Shown: in pieces, positions 42,800 to 51,671 of the stretch
Numbering within the stretch: the first letter of the stretch is position 1
Layout of the letters: every line of letters begins with the position of its first letter
Assembly: GCF_011759375.1 (NCBI RefSeq)
Contig: NZ_JAARML010000003.1
Location: 496,001 to 560,000 of the forward strand
Direction of reading: 5' to 3'
Origin: Paraflavitalea devenefica
GTDB lineage: Bacteria > Bacteroidota > Bacteroidia > Chitinophagales > Chitinophagaceae
DNA: 64,000 bases
Made by a program: the position numbers and the translations under genes
Notes under the pieces: model-generated
What the model was told of the DNA's origin: nothing
The model's database searches: none
Seen by the model: only the letters and a program-made list of their open reading frames with translations

Positions 42800-42832
42800 T
42801 TTGGAAAGGGGGTATGTGGCGTTGTAAGTTTG
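42800..42832 (+). promoter_or_regulatory. Bacteroidota-type promoter upstream of the frameshifted gene
   Basis: TTTG (42800-42803) and TAAGTTTG (42825-42832) are separated by 21 bases, a close match to the TTTG-N19-21-TANNTTTG consensus, 16 bases before the ATG at 42849. Confidence 0.65.
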
Positions 42833-42848
42833 GATAAAACCCAATCTT

Positions 42849-43854
42849 ATGGCAAAAGTAACCAGTTTAATTGAGCTCCGCGGAACGATTGGAGACACGA
42901 CGTTCCGCAAAACGGCAGAGGGTAATATTGCTGGCATGAAACCTGGGCCTACCCGGGAAAAGGTGCTGACGCATGAAAATTTTAAACGTACGCGGCGCAA
43001 TGCGGCTGAGTTTCAATTGGCCATCCAAGACGCGGTTGCTGCGGCACGCGCTGGGTGCAGCACTGAATGGGAAAACGGGTTCTTCCCTGAATGGGCGTAT
43101 GAATGGCATGTTTTGTAAGGCGGCCCGGCAGGATGGTGAAAGTGATTTGGGAAGTCGCCGGGCTTCGAAGGGGGCTACCGGTATGCTGACGGGTTTTGAT
43201 TTTAATAAGCAGTTGTCGCTGGCGTATGCGCTGCCTGTGCGATTAACGCATCAACTGGATGTGGAGACGGGCGTCTGCCGGGCGGAACTGCCATGTTTTA
43301 TTGCGAGGAAGCGAAAAGGGTTTCCGGTGGAGGCCACGCATTTCCGTATCATCTCGGGCGTGGCAATGATTGATTTCATTTGCCGGGGCTACAGGCAGGA
43401 TGTGCAGCGGAGTGCATTGTTGCCGCTCAGTAAGAAAACGCCAGCGGATATCTGTTTTGAGCACTGGCTGGAACCGGGTGAAGGAAAGGTGATGGTGCAG
43501 GCGTTGGGTATGCAGTTTTATAAGCTGGTGGAGGGGAAAGAGGTGTTGGTGAAGGGCAGCGCGGTGCGGATATTGGAGGTGGTAAGGATAGAAACACAAA
43601 TTAAAAGCGAATTACACGAATTGGAATGCGGATCGGTTCGTGAGGACACGAACCAGGGCAAGAGGACATTGGAAGAAGAAGGCAATGAGGCATTGAGGCA
43701 GCAAGGCAACGAGGAAACAAGGCAGGAGATACAATATGAAGATGGACTAGGGGGAACGGGCATTGAGGAGGAATTACAGGGAACACGAATTATAGGCGAA
43801 TTACACGAATTGGGAGTAAGGGTGGAGAAAGCTGAGGTGGTTTTGCTGGAGTAA
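42849..43854 (+). pseudogene. Conserved hypothetical protein, frameshifted, with repeat-expanded C-terminus
   Basis: Frame 1 (42849 onward) reads MAKVTSLIELRGTIGDTTFR to NFKRTRRNAAEFQLAIQ. Frame 2 then continues as KTRLLRHALGAALNGKTGSS and runs to 43854. The switch is at about 43026-43045 and needs a one-base shift (+1). I recall Bacteroidota hypothetical proteins that begin MAKVTSLIEL-GTIG and continue with an FKRTRENGAEF then LLRTAL pattern as one frame; this supports a single ancestral gene. From about residue 240 the protein is a low-complexity Glu/Leu-rich segment made by repeats at 43600-43812, after which VEKAEVVLLE resumes. It has its own promoter at 42800. It could be a sequencing error, true decay, or less likely programmed frameshifting. 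Confidence 0.75.
43600..43812. repeat. Degenerate repeats in the C-terminus of the frameshifted gene
   Basis: GCGAATTACACGAATTGG-like words occur near both ends (43608-43625 and 43796-43813), with GGCAATGAGGCATTGAGGCA, GGCAACGAGG and GGCATTGAGG in between. The segment is kept open in frame 2 and yields Glu-rich peptide. It resembles, in style, the in-frame elements of waaA and the ABC ATPase. Confidence 0.6.
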
Positions 43855-43983
43855 TACCTTTCATTTTCAATTGGTTATGTGATACTATTATATCTGCGTT
43901 ATTTTTTTTCAAAAAAGACCGGTACAGTCGACCCCAAAAACAGTTATATAGGAAGAACTATGTACCCGGAAACATTTTAAGCA

Positions 43984-45198
43984 ATGAACGAAAACAATCA
44001 ATTAGCCGTAGAGCTGATCCTGAAGCATTTGCGGGAGGAACTGACCGAACCGGAAAAAGCCCAGCTTAACCAGTGGATTAAAGCATCAGCCAGGAACGAG
44101 GCATTTTTTCTAAGTATGACAGATGAAGCATCCTTGCACGCTACGCTCAGGGAGTATGCATATGCGGTGGAAAATATTCAAGGAAAACAGCCAACCTATG
44201 GTAAGGTGGTGAGGCTGAATCCGGGATGGCCCAGGAAATTGGCCATTGCCGCTTCCTTTATCGCTTTGATAAGCATCTGTGCTTACCTTTTTCTTAAACC
44301 TTCTCTTCGTGAATCACCCAATGATCTTTCCGTAAAACCGCAACAACAGCCCGATCTGTTACCCGGCTCGCAAAAAGCCACGCTTACGTTGGGCGAAAGA
44401 GTTATTGTTTTAGCGGATATAAAAAATGGTTTAATTCCGCAATCGGCAGGTATACAAAAAAGGGCTGACGGAGAATTATTATATGACGGAAGTACCGGTT
44501 CTTTGAGCAACCCGTCAAATGCTGAAGTACATACACTGGCCACGCCCAAAGGAGGTTATTATAAACTCATACTGCCTGATAAAACCGTGGTATGGTTAAA
44601 TGCAGCTTCGTCTATCCGGTATATTCCTTCGAATTTTACCAGGAATAGAACGATTGAATTAACAGGCGAGGCCTATTTCGAGGTGGCTAAAATGGTTGCT
44701 CCGGGAACCCGCCAGGCAGTACCCTTTTACGTGAAGTCAGGTGATGCGACTGTCCAGGTATTAGGGACCAAATTCAATATTTCGAATTACCCGGAGGACA
44801 AAAAGATATTGACCAGTTTACTAGAGGGGTCAGTTAAAGTTTCTTCCGCCGCTGCCCAGGATTCCCGCATTATAGTTCCCGGACAGCAGGCTATTATTCA
44901 AAATGACCCTCATACGCTTTCACTAAAAGCGGTGGATGCTGAAAATATTATATCCTGGACGCGCCAGCAATTCTTTTTTGATAATATTCCTTTATCGGAT
45001 GTGATTCACCAATTGCAGCGTTGGTATGATATTGAAGCCGTACAATATGAACAGGGCGTGCCCGTAGATAAGCCCTTTTATGGAAAGATGCAAAGGAACC
45101 TCCCCCTCTCTGTTGTGTTGCCACAGCTTGAAGCAATCGGGGGCATCAGTATAGAGCTGCAGGGGAAATCACTGCATGTTAAGCAAGGAATGCCATGA
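43984..45198 (+). CDS. FecR family anti-sigma / signal transducer
   Basis: 404 residues. An N-terminal cytosolic FecR_N-like domain (ELTEPEKAQLNQWIKAS) precedes a membrane helix (AIAASFIALISICAYLFL at about 83-100). The periplasmic FecR domain (about 185-285) has HTLATPKGGYYKLILPDKT then VWLNAASSIRYIPS and ELTGEAYFEVAK; the C-terminal domain of DUF4974 type begins at about 325 (FFDNIPLSDVIHQLQRWYDI). It transmits the state of a SusC-type TonB receptor to a cognate ECF sigma factor. The probable partners are the sigma gene at 41065 and the receptor at 45934, although other DNA now separates all three. Confidence 0.93.
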   Translation: MNENNQLAVELILKHLREELTEPEKAQLNQWIKASARNEAFFLSMTDEASLHATLREYAYAVENIQGKQPTYGKVVRLNPGWPRKLAIAASFIALISICAYLFLKPSLRESPNDLSVKPQQQPDLLPGSQKATLTLGERVIVLADIKNGLIPQSAGIQKRADGELLYDGSTGSLSNPSNAEVHTLATPKGGYYKLILPDKTVVWLNAASSIRYIPSNFTRNRTIELTGEAYFEVAKMVAPGTRQAVPFYVKSGDATVQVLGTKFNISNYPEDKKILTSLLEGSVKVSSAAAQDSRIIVPGQQAIIQNDPHTLSLKAVDAENIISWTRQQFFFDNIPLSDVIHQLQRWYDIEAVQYEQGVPVDKPFYGKMQRNLPLSVVLPQLEAIGGISIELQGKSLHVKQGMP

Positions 45199-45933
45199 AA
45201 AACCATAAAACAGGATATGATAACAAAATAGGAAACCAGGGACAACTATAGACTGTCCTGTGAGCATTCACTTTTACCAGTGAGGAGATATACTTTAACG
45301 AGTGATTGCTGTTTTCTTTTTGTTCAAAAAGCTACGGTCAAAGTGCGTCCTAAGGGACGCGCTTTCCCGGATGCTATCGGGTTCATGATTATAAAATAAG
45401 CCGCACATTGAAAAAAGCACCCATTAGTAGCCCGGGCAGCATACGCTGCCATTTTACCAGCCACGTCAACGCAGGATGTAGCCGGTTACTGCCATTGGTT
45501 ACCGCTTCGTTAACATGCTATCCATTTCCCCTCTATTATATACGCGAACCATTACCACAACAACCAAATTCTTTTTTGTTTCGGATGTTTCAGCCTGGAC
45601 GGCTGAACCTGTATTCCTTAACAACCTCCGATTGGACATTAGTTTATTTATTCACTTTGTCTGTTAGCAAGTTCGCACTGTGTTTTCACGGTGGAGCTGT
45701 GCTTAAGCGTTATGGCGATCATTAAACGCCTGACCTACCCTTTAGTGTTGAAGTTTCGCTCGCGCATTATGCCTGCTTATGGAAAAAATAAGGGCGTGTT
45801 TTCTTGCATGCCTGCACCCCAGGTAACTAAAAAATAAAACCGGAAGTGCTGTCACACTGCCGGTTGTAAAAGTTTTGGTTCCTGATGATCATTGGTCTGC
45901 TCATCATTATTCATCCAAAACTATTTCAAAGTT
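45199..45933. other. Intergenic region between fecR and susC
   Basis: 735 bases. A near-perfect stem (AAAGTGCGTCC / GGACGCGCTTT at about 45340-45366) lies after fecR, and a hairpin (AACCGGAAGTG / CACTGCCGGTT-like, about 45838-45868) lies before susC. A 105-codon open frame from a TTG at 45408 has no family resemblance and is not called. FecR and SusC are usually closer together. Confidence 0.5.
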
Positions 45934-48900
45934 ATGAACAATCCCTGTCATAACAAGGTCACTATTTCCATGACTTTGTTAGCTTCCTGTGTTTCGGGCA
46001 TAGTAGCAAACATGGGTGGCGCATCAAAACTGCAACGCGCTATGAAACTTATAGCTGTATTACTCACCGCATGCTGTCTCCAGGTTAGCGCCTATTCCGG
46101 CGCCCAGGTTACTTTCTCCGGTAAGGATGTACGATTAGACGTCGTCTTCCAGGCCATCGGGAAACAAACCGGTTATATTTTTTTGTATAGTCCGGCAGAT
46201 CTTAAGGATACCAGGCCAGTGACTATTGATGTGAAAAATGTTTCGATAGAAACTATTATGAAGAAGTGCCTGGAGGGTCAGCCGTTGGAGTTTACGATTG
46301 CGGATAAGACTGTTTTTATAAAGAGAATAAAGCAGAAAAATACTACAGTCGAAACCTTTCAAAACATAAATACTTCCCCAATTGTTGTGAGGGGCCGCGT
46401 TATTAACGAGGAAGGCGAGCCTCTTGTTGGAACCAGCGTAATTGTCAAAAGGACAAAAGAAGGTACTCTTGCTGGAATAGATGGGACGTTTTCCATCACA
46501 GGAGTGTCGCCTGACGATATATTATTAGTTTCTTATACAGGTTATAAAACGTTATCTGTAGAAGCCGAAAGCGTAAATGCTGTTCCGATCAAAATGGAGT
46601 TAGCGAATAATGAACTTGATGAAGCTATTGTCAGGCCTTATGGAAAAATAACGCGAAGACTCAATACAGGAAACATTGCTAGGATTTCAGCAGATGAAAT
46701 TCAAAGGCAACCCGTGATGAATCCGCTTTTAGCCCTTCAGGGAAAGGTCGCTAACCTAGTTGTATCGCAAACAAGTGGATATGCAAGCGCACCGGTTTCT
46801 GTGACTCTGCGTGGGAAGCAGCAAATAGACTTGCCTACTGGAGGAAGTGTAAGCTCAGATCCTCTTTATATCATAGATGGCGTGCCTTTGGTAATAGGCG
46901 GTACTGTGACCGGACCAGGAAACTCTAGTAATGTTTTAGCAAGCGGCTTTGGCGGACCAGCTTTGGGGCAGAGTCCATTGTTTAGTATAGATCCTTCTAC
47001 AATAGAGAGTATTGAAGTATTTAAGGATGCTGACGCTATATCTATTTACGGTTCCCGAGGGGCGAATGGCGTGATTGTTATCACAACTAAAAAAGCAAGA
47101 GTTGGGACAGTTCAAACAAATGGTAGCTTTCGACAGGGGATTAGTAAAGTTACAAAAAAGTGGGAGATGCTTAGTACCAAGGAGTATCTTGAAATGAGAA
47201 GGGAAGCGTTAAAGAATGATGATTTACTCTGGGTTCTTGAAGATCCAATCTGGGATCCATATGTTCCGGATATCAAAATTTGGGATTCCTCAAGAAATAT
47301 AGATTGGCAAGATATAATATTTGGTGGTACAGGCAGAACATCCGACGCTCAGCTGTGTTTATCTGGAGGTAATACAGCGACGAAGTTTTATTTAGGGGGG
47401 GCATATAGTCGATTTACAGATGTACTTACCGTGAGCGGTGCAAATCAAAGGGGAAGTATTCAATTTGATTTCAATCAAAAGATAGCCAAGAATTTTGGTG
47501 TGGAATTGTCCGCGAACTATTCAAGTACGAAGAATAACTTACGGAGCCTCTCTCCTGACATTGCGATATTGTTACCCAATGCTCCAGACTTGTTTACAAA
47601 GGACGGTCAGTTAAACTGGCAAGGATGGGTACCGCTTCAATATCGATATCCGATGGCGAGGCTCTATCAACCATATAACTCAATAGGGAATAACTTGATC
47701 TCTAACCTTATTCTAAACTATGAGGTATTCAAAGGCGCAAGCATAAAAACAAGCATTGGGTTTACAGAGTCGAACAACAATCAGATACAATTCTTTCCTG
47801 CTAAATCTAGAAATCCAGAACTTAATCCAAAATCCTACACTGATTTTGGATTCAATAGACTTAGAACCTGGATAATAGAGCCGCAGATTAACTACAATTT
47901 TTTTCTAGGAAAGCATAAAATTAGCACTCTATTAGGCGCAAGCATCCAAAAAAATACAACTAGTGGTAGTTATATAACTGGAACAGATTATGCGAGTGAT
48001 GCTCTTATGGGGTCTATGTTTACTGCAGGCTCTGTCAGGGTCAATAGCGACAATTTCGCCGAATACAAATATTTTGGAGGTTTTGCACGGATTTCTTACG
48101 ATTGGTTTAATAAATATTTACTTAATGTAAGTGTGAGACGTGATGGTTCTTCCAAATTTGGCTTCACAAATAGATTTGGAACATTTTATTCTGTTGCAGG
48201 AGCATGGATATTTTCACAAGAAGGATTTCTAAAGAATTCGAACGTGGTGAGTTTTGGGAAATTGCGTGGCAGTTTAGGATTGTCGGGAAGCGATGGAGTA
48301 GGAGATTATGCATACCTAAGTCAATGGACAAGAACCCCTAATTATAATGGAGCTGTAGCAATCACATCAGTCAATTTATTGAACCCGAATTATCAGTGGC
48401 AAGAGACCAAAATGTTGGAAGGCGCAATTGAATTGGGTCTTTTTGACGATCGAATAGTTGCTTCTTTCTCAATATATCGAAACCGGTGTGGCAATCAATT
48501 AACTTCGGTTCCAATTTCCTTTGTTTCGGGATTCCCCTCTGTAGTAAACAACTCACCTGCTACTGTTCAAAATAGTGGATGGGAGATAAATATCAATGCA
48601 AAGGCTATTAGAACTAAAAATTTCTCTTGGTCGCTCACGTTCAATACCGGGCAAAATAGAAACAAACTTCTTGCGTTTCCTAATTTAGAGAGCTCTCCAT
48701 ATGCAAGTATTTATGAAATTGGGAAACCTCTTAGTATTATCAGACTACTTCATTTTACTGGAGTAGATCCTCAAACCGGCCTTTATACTTTCGAGGATAA
48801 AAATAAAGATGGAGTAATTTCAACCAATCCAGGGGAATCTGATGATAGATATCAATACACAATGTTCCCCAAGTTTAATGGAGGTTTAGGGAGTGACTTT

Positions 48901-49344
48901 GCTTGGAAGGGATTCCAAGTGAATTTTTTCTTTAATATAGCAAAACAAATGGGTTATAATGCATTTGCTTCAATTAACCCAGCTCCTGGTTTTGAAGGTA
49001 TGTCGAATATGCCAAAAGAGGTTATGAAGAGATGGCAAAAGCCTGGTGATATAACGTCTATCGCGAAATTCTCTGCTACAGGTGGTCAAAGTTATAACGA
49101 TTTCAGAGGGTCCGATGGAATATTTACGGATGCTTCTTTTATTAGATTGTCTAACGTTTCCATAGCTTACTCTTTAGAAGATAAAGTAAGTAAAAAGATT
49201 GGATTGAATTCTTTTAGTTTTTTCTTTCAGGGTCAGAACATATTTGTTATAACAAATTATAAAGGGGTAGATCCTGAAACTCAAAACTTCGGTATGATGC
49301 CGCCTCTTAAAACGGTTGTAGCTGGAATAAAATTTAGCTTATAA
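45934..49344 (+). CDS. SusC/RagA family TonB-linked outer-membrane receptor with STN domain
   Basis: 1136 residues from the ATG at 45934; a start at 46042 (MKLIAVLLTACCLQVSAYSG) would give a normal signal peptide without the 36-residue leader. Order: signal peptide, STN domain (VTFSGKDVRLDVVFQAIGKQ to about FTIADKTVFIKRI), carboxypeptidase-like domain (VVRGRVINEEGEPLVGTSV), plug with the SusC signature SIYGSRGANGVIVITTKK, and a TonB barrel. The STN domain indicates signalling through FecR to the ECF sigma factor. SusD follows after 15 bases. Codon use changes from G+C-rich to A+T-rich shortly after the STN domain (about 46340), suggesting a chimeric receptor. Confidence 0.95.
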   Translation: MNNPCHNKVTISMTLLASCVSGIVANMGGASKLQRAMKLIAVLLTACCLQVSAYSGAQVTFSGKDVRLDVVFQAIGKQTGYIFLYSPADLKDTRPVTIDVKNVSIETIMKKCLEGQPLEFTIADKTVFIKRIKQKNTTVETFQNINTSPIVVRGRVINEEGEPLVGTSVIVKRTKEGTLAGIDGTFSITGVSPDDILLVSYTGYKTLSVEAESVNAVPIKMELANNELDEAIVRPYGKITRRLNTGNIARISADEIQRQPVMNPLLALQGKVANLVVSQTSGYASAPVSVTLRGKQQIDLPTGGSVSSDPLYIIDGVPLVIGGTVTGPGNSSNVLASGFGGPALGQSPLFSIDPSTIESIEVFKDADAISIYGSRGANGVIVITTKKARVGTVQTNGSFRQGISKVTKKWEMLSTKEYLEMRREALKNDDLLWVLEDPIWDPYVPDIKIWDSSRNIDWQDIIFGGTGRTSDAQLCLSGGNTATKFYLGGAYSRFTDVLTVSGANQRGSIQFDFNQKIAKNFGVELSANYSSTKNNLRSLSPDIAILLPNAPDLFTKDGQLNWQGWVPLQYRYPMARLYQPYNSIGNNLISNLILNYEVFKGASIKTSIGFTESNNNQIQFFPAKSRNPELNPKSYTDFGFNRLRTWIIEPQINYNFFLGKHKISTLLGASIQKNTTSGSYITGTDYASDALMGSMFTAGSVRVNSDNFAEYKYFGGFARISYDWFNKYLLNVSVRRDGSSKFGFTNRFGTFYSVAGAWIFSQEGFLKNSNVVSFGKLRGSLGLSGSDGVGDYAYLSQWTRTPNYNGAVAITSVNLLNPNYQWQETKMLEGAIELGLFDDRIVASFSIYRNRCGNQLTSVPISFVSGFPSVVNNSPATVQNSGWEININAKAIRTKNFSWSLTFNTGQNRNKLLAFPNLESSPYASIYEIGKPLSIIRLLHFTGVDPQTGLYTFEDKNKDGVISTNPGESDDRYQYTMFPKFNGGLGSDFAWKGFQVNFFFNIAKQMGYNAFASINPAPGFEGMSNMPKEVMKRWQKPGDITSIAKFSATGGQSYNDFRGSDGIFTDASFIRLSNVSIAYSLEDKVSKKIGLNSFSFFFQGQNIFVITNYKGVDPETQNFGMMPPLKTVVAGIKFSL

Positions 49345-49359
49345 ATTCAAATTCTACTT

Positions 49360-50772
49360 ATGTCTAAATATTTAACCAAGGCGATTTTAGTAAAGGTTTT
49401 TGTCCTGCAGTTGATAGTATCGGTAGCCTGCAGAAGATCATTGGAACCTGCACCGCCAATCTCATCAATAACGACAGAAAAGGTATTTATCGATGATAAA
49501 TCTGCTGTATCGGCTGTTAATGGGATATATAGTAAAATGAATGATGATTTAAACATCTCATCTTTTGATTTCTGTAACAGAGGTATTACAGTTCTTACTG
49601 GCCTTTCATCTGATGAACTCACTCCGGGTGGCGTCAATCCTAGCTTGAATCAGTTTTTGAGAAATGATCTTATGAAGGATAATGGTTATATACTTTATTT
49701 GTGGCAACGGGCCTACGCTTTTCTATATCAAATAAACATGTGTATTGAAGGGTTGGAGAATTCAAAAAGTCTCTCTGAGAACACTGCTAATCAATTGGTG
49801 GGTGAAACTCTTTTCTTAAGAGCATTTATTCATTTCTATTTATTTAATCTATATGGAGATATCCCTATAGCCACCACTTCAGATTGGAGGACAAATTCTC
49901 AACTAGGTCGGTCTTCCCAGGAAATGGTTTATGGACAAATATTAAAAGATCTAACGAAGGCGGACTCCCTACTTCCTGTTGAATATCCAACTGCTGAACG
50001 AGTGCGGCCCAATAAATTTGCAGCTCAATTTCTACTTGCTAGAGTATATCTTTTCGTCGGAGATTGGGATAAAAGCAGATTTTTTGCAGATAAACTTATT
50101 AGCACTAATTTTTATTTATTAGAAGACGACTTGAACAATGTATTCAAAAAAAATAGTAAAGAATCTATTCTACAGTTTAAGCCGCTTGATTTGGATCCCT
50201 ATGCCACAATGGAGGGAAACACCTTCTTTATAGAAAATGCTGATAATGGATTCAATTACAATTTTTTTCTGACTGATAAATTACTGAATTCGTTTGATTT
50301 GAGTGATAAAAGAAAGCAAACTTGGATTGGTACAGTTGAGCGAGAAAGTCAACATTTCTACTTTCCTGCGAAGTACAAGATCAAATACGGTCAACCAGGA
50401 TCTATAGATGAATATTACGTGGTTTTCCGTTATGCAGAGCTTTTCTTTATTAGAGCAGAATCTAATGCAAGAATGAATCAACTGTCAATGGCATTAGATG
50501 ATCTTAACAGAATTCGATTAAGAGCTGGACTTCCTGTGAAAAACGTTATAGATGATAGTGAGGAGCTTTTGAAAGAGCTTGCATCTGAAAAGAGGAAGGA
50601 ATTTTTCTCGGAATGGGGACATCGTTGGTTTGATTTGAAAAGATGGGGCTTTGGCAAATCAATTCTGGAGCTGTCAAAAGGCACAATAAATAATTTTTAT
50701 TTCCTTTACCCGATTCCAGCGGCGGAATTGTTAGTAAATCCTAATATAAAACAAAATCCAGGGTATAACTAG
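49360..50772 (+). CDS. RagB/SusD family outer-membrane lipoprotein
   Basis: 470 residues. A lipoprotein signal (VFVLQLIVSVAC with Cys near 24) precedes the SusD-like fold: SAVSAVNGIYSKMN, GETLFLRAFIHFYLFNLYGD with the TPR-like RA-x-F-x-F-x-L motif, PNKFAAQFLLARVYLFVGDW, and the C-terminal LASEKRKEFFSEWGHRWFDLKRW and NPNIKQNPGY. It caps the SusC barrel and binds the imported ligand. A short isoform relative to glycan-binding SusD proteins. The ligand is not predictable from sequence. Confidence 0.94.
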   Translation: MSKYLTKAILVKVFVLQLIVSVACRRSLEPAPPISSITTEKVFIDDKSAVSAVNGIYSKMNDDLNISSFDFCNRGITVLTGLSSDELTPGGVNPSLNQFLRNDLMKDNGYILYLWQRAYAFLYQINMCIEGLENSKSLSENTANQLVGETLFLRAFIHFYLFNLYGDIPIATTSDWRTNSQLGRSSQEMVYGQILKDLTKADSLLPVEYPTAERVRPNKFAAQFLLARVYLFVGDWDKSRFFADKLISTNFYLLEDDLNNVFKKNSKESILQFKPLDLDPYATMEGNTFFIENADNGFNYNFFLTDKLLNSFDLSDKRKQTWIGTVERESQHFYFPAKYKIKYGQPGSIDEYYVVFRYAELFFIRAESNARMNQLSMALDDLNRIRLRAGLPVKNVIDDSEELLKELASEKRKEFFSEWGHRWFDLKRWGFGKSILELSKGTINNFYFLYPIPAAELLVNPNIKQNPGYN

Positions 50773-50834
50773 AAGGTGGTACAAGCCTTACCGATCACAA
50801 CAAACCGATTCCATATTTAAAAGACATACAATGA

Positions 50835-51173
50835 ACACAAGACATATTCAAGAACTCCCTTAAGGTAGAGCTGGGGAGCCATACTGAATGGTCGGCCACG
50901 CTTCACCACATAATTGACAAAAATTGTGGAGTTGAAATCGTCGAACTTGTTCTGTCGGCAAAAGATATAGCGGTCAACGTATGCCTGGGTACTTTCGTCC
51001 TTAATAATGCTCAATGTTCTTATAAGATTTATGTTGACAGTATGTCTGATGTTCATAAAGAATCATTTAATAAGCAGGCTCAGGGAAGAGGCCGTTTTCG
51101 CTTTGATGAGCAGATTGAAAAAATTATTATTGAAAAATTTGAATTGGAGCTTGGACATGATCTGTCTAAATGA
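50835..51173 (+). pseudogene. Coding remnant without a start codon, unidentified
   Basis: An open frame of 112 codons with protein-like composition (KVELGSHTEWSATLHHIIDK; VEIVELVLSAKDIAVNV; QGRGRFRFDEQIEKIIIEKF) ends at the TGA at 51171. There is no ATG near its 5' end; a TGA lies directly upstream. The A+T-rich 3' half matches the island, so it may be the 3' part of an interrupted gene. I cannot name the family. Confidence 0.45.
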
Positions 51174-51202
51174 GTTTATGAAGAGTTGACAAATACCGTG
51201 GT

Positions 51203-51618
51203 TGCTGGCTATTTCGACTTGAAAACATCGGCGCAGGGCCTATGCCCATCATCAACTGCGGAATGAACTGCCAGTTCAACACCGTCGAAGTAGTGCCCAT
51301 GGGCCAACTCGGTCCCTACATCCAGAACACGCTGGGTATCATAGAATTTGCCAATGGCGATGTGAATAATCCTTGGGGAAAGAAACGAGCCGAATTAGGC
51401 CATCCGGCCCCTTTCAACATGAAATGGCTGGGCATCGACAACGAGAACTGGGCCCGCAATACAATGAGCGCTTACAGGCCTTCACCCGGGCCATCAAACA
51501 GCGTTATCCCGCTATTCAGCTTATCCCTAGCACCGACTACTCGCCCAATCCACAGTTTAGGAACATGGATTCAGTGCTGCGCAAGCTGAACGTGGACATC
51601 ATTGACGAGCATTACTAG
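51203..51618 (+). pseudogene. Fragment of a GH51 alpha-L-arabinofuranosidase with one-base deletion
   Basis: Frame 1 reads FRLENIGAGPMPIINCGMNC, then LGPYIQNTLGIIEFANGDVN, NPWGKKRAELGHPAPFNMKW and LGIDNENW, which is the GH51 block containing the acid/base Glu (NEN). The next residues continue in another frame as GPQYNERLQAFTRAIKQRYP to VDIIDEHY. Restoring one G in the GGG at 51450-51452 rejoins the frames as NENW-GPQY. The fragment ends at TAG after DEHY, short of the nucleophile region, and lacks the N-terminal half. It is G+C-rich, unlike its surroundings. Confidence 0.8.
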
Positions 51619-51671
51619 ATTTGCTAACTGGTAAATATGTTTGGTTATCAACTACGTTAAAAATTTAGTTT

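Noticed and set aside
45408..45725. 105-codon open frame between fecR and susC
   Set aside because: It starts with TTG, has no signal or family resemblance, and runs through non-coding-like sequence including part of a hairpin-rich leader.
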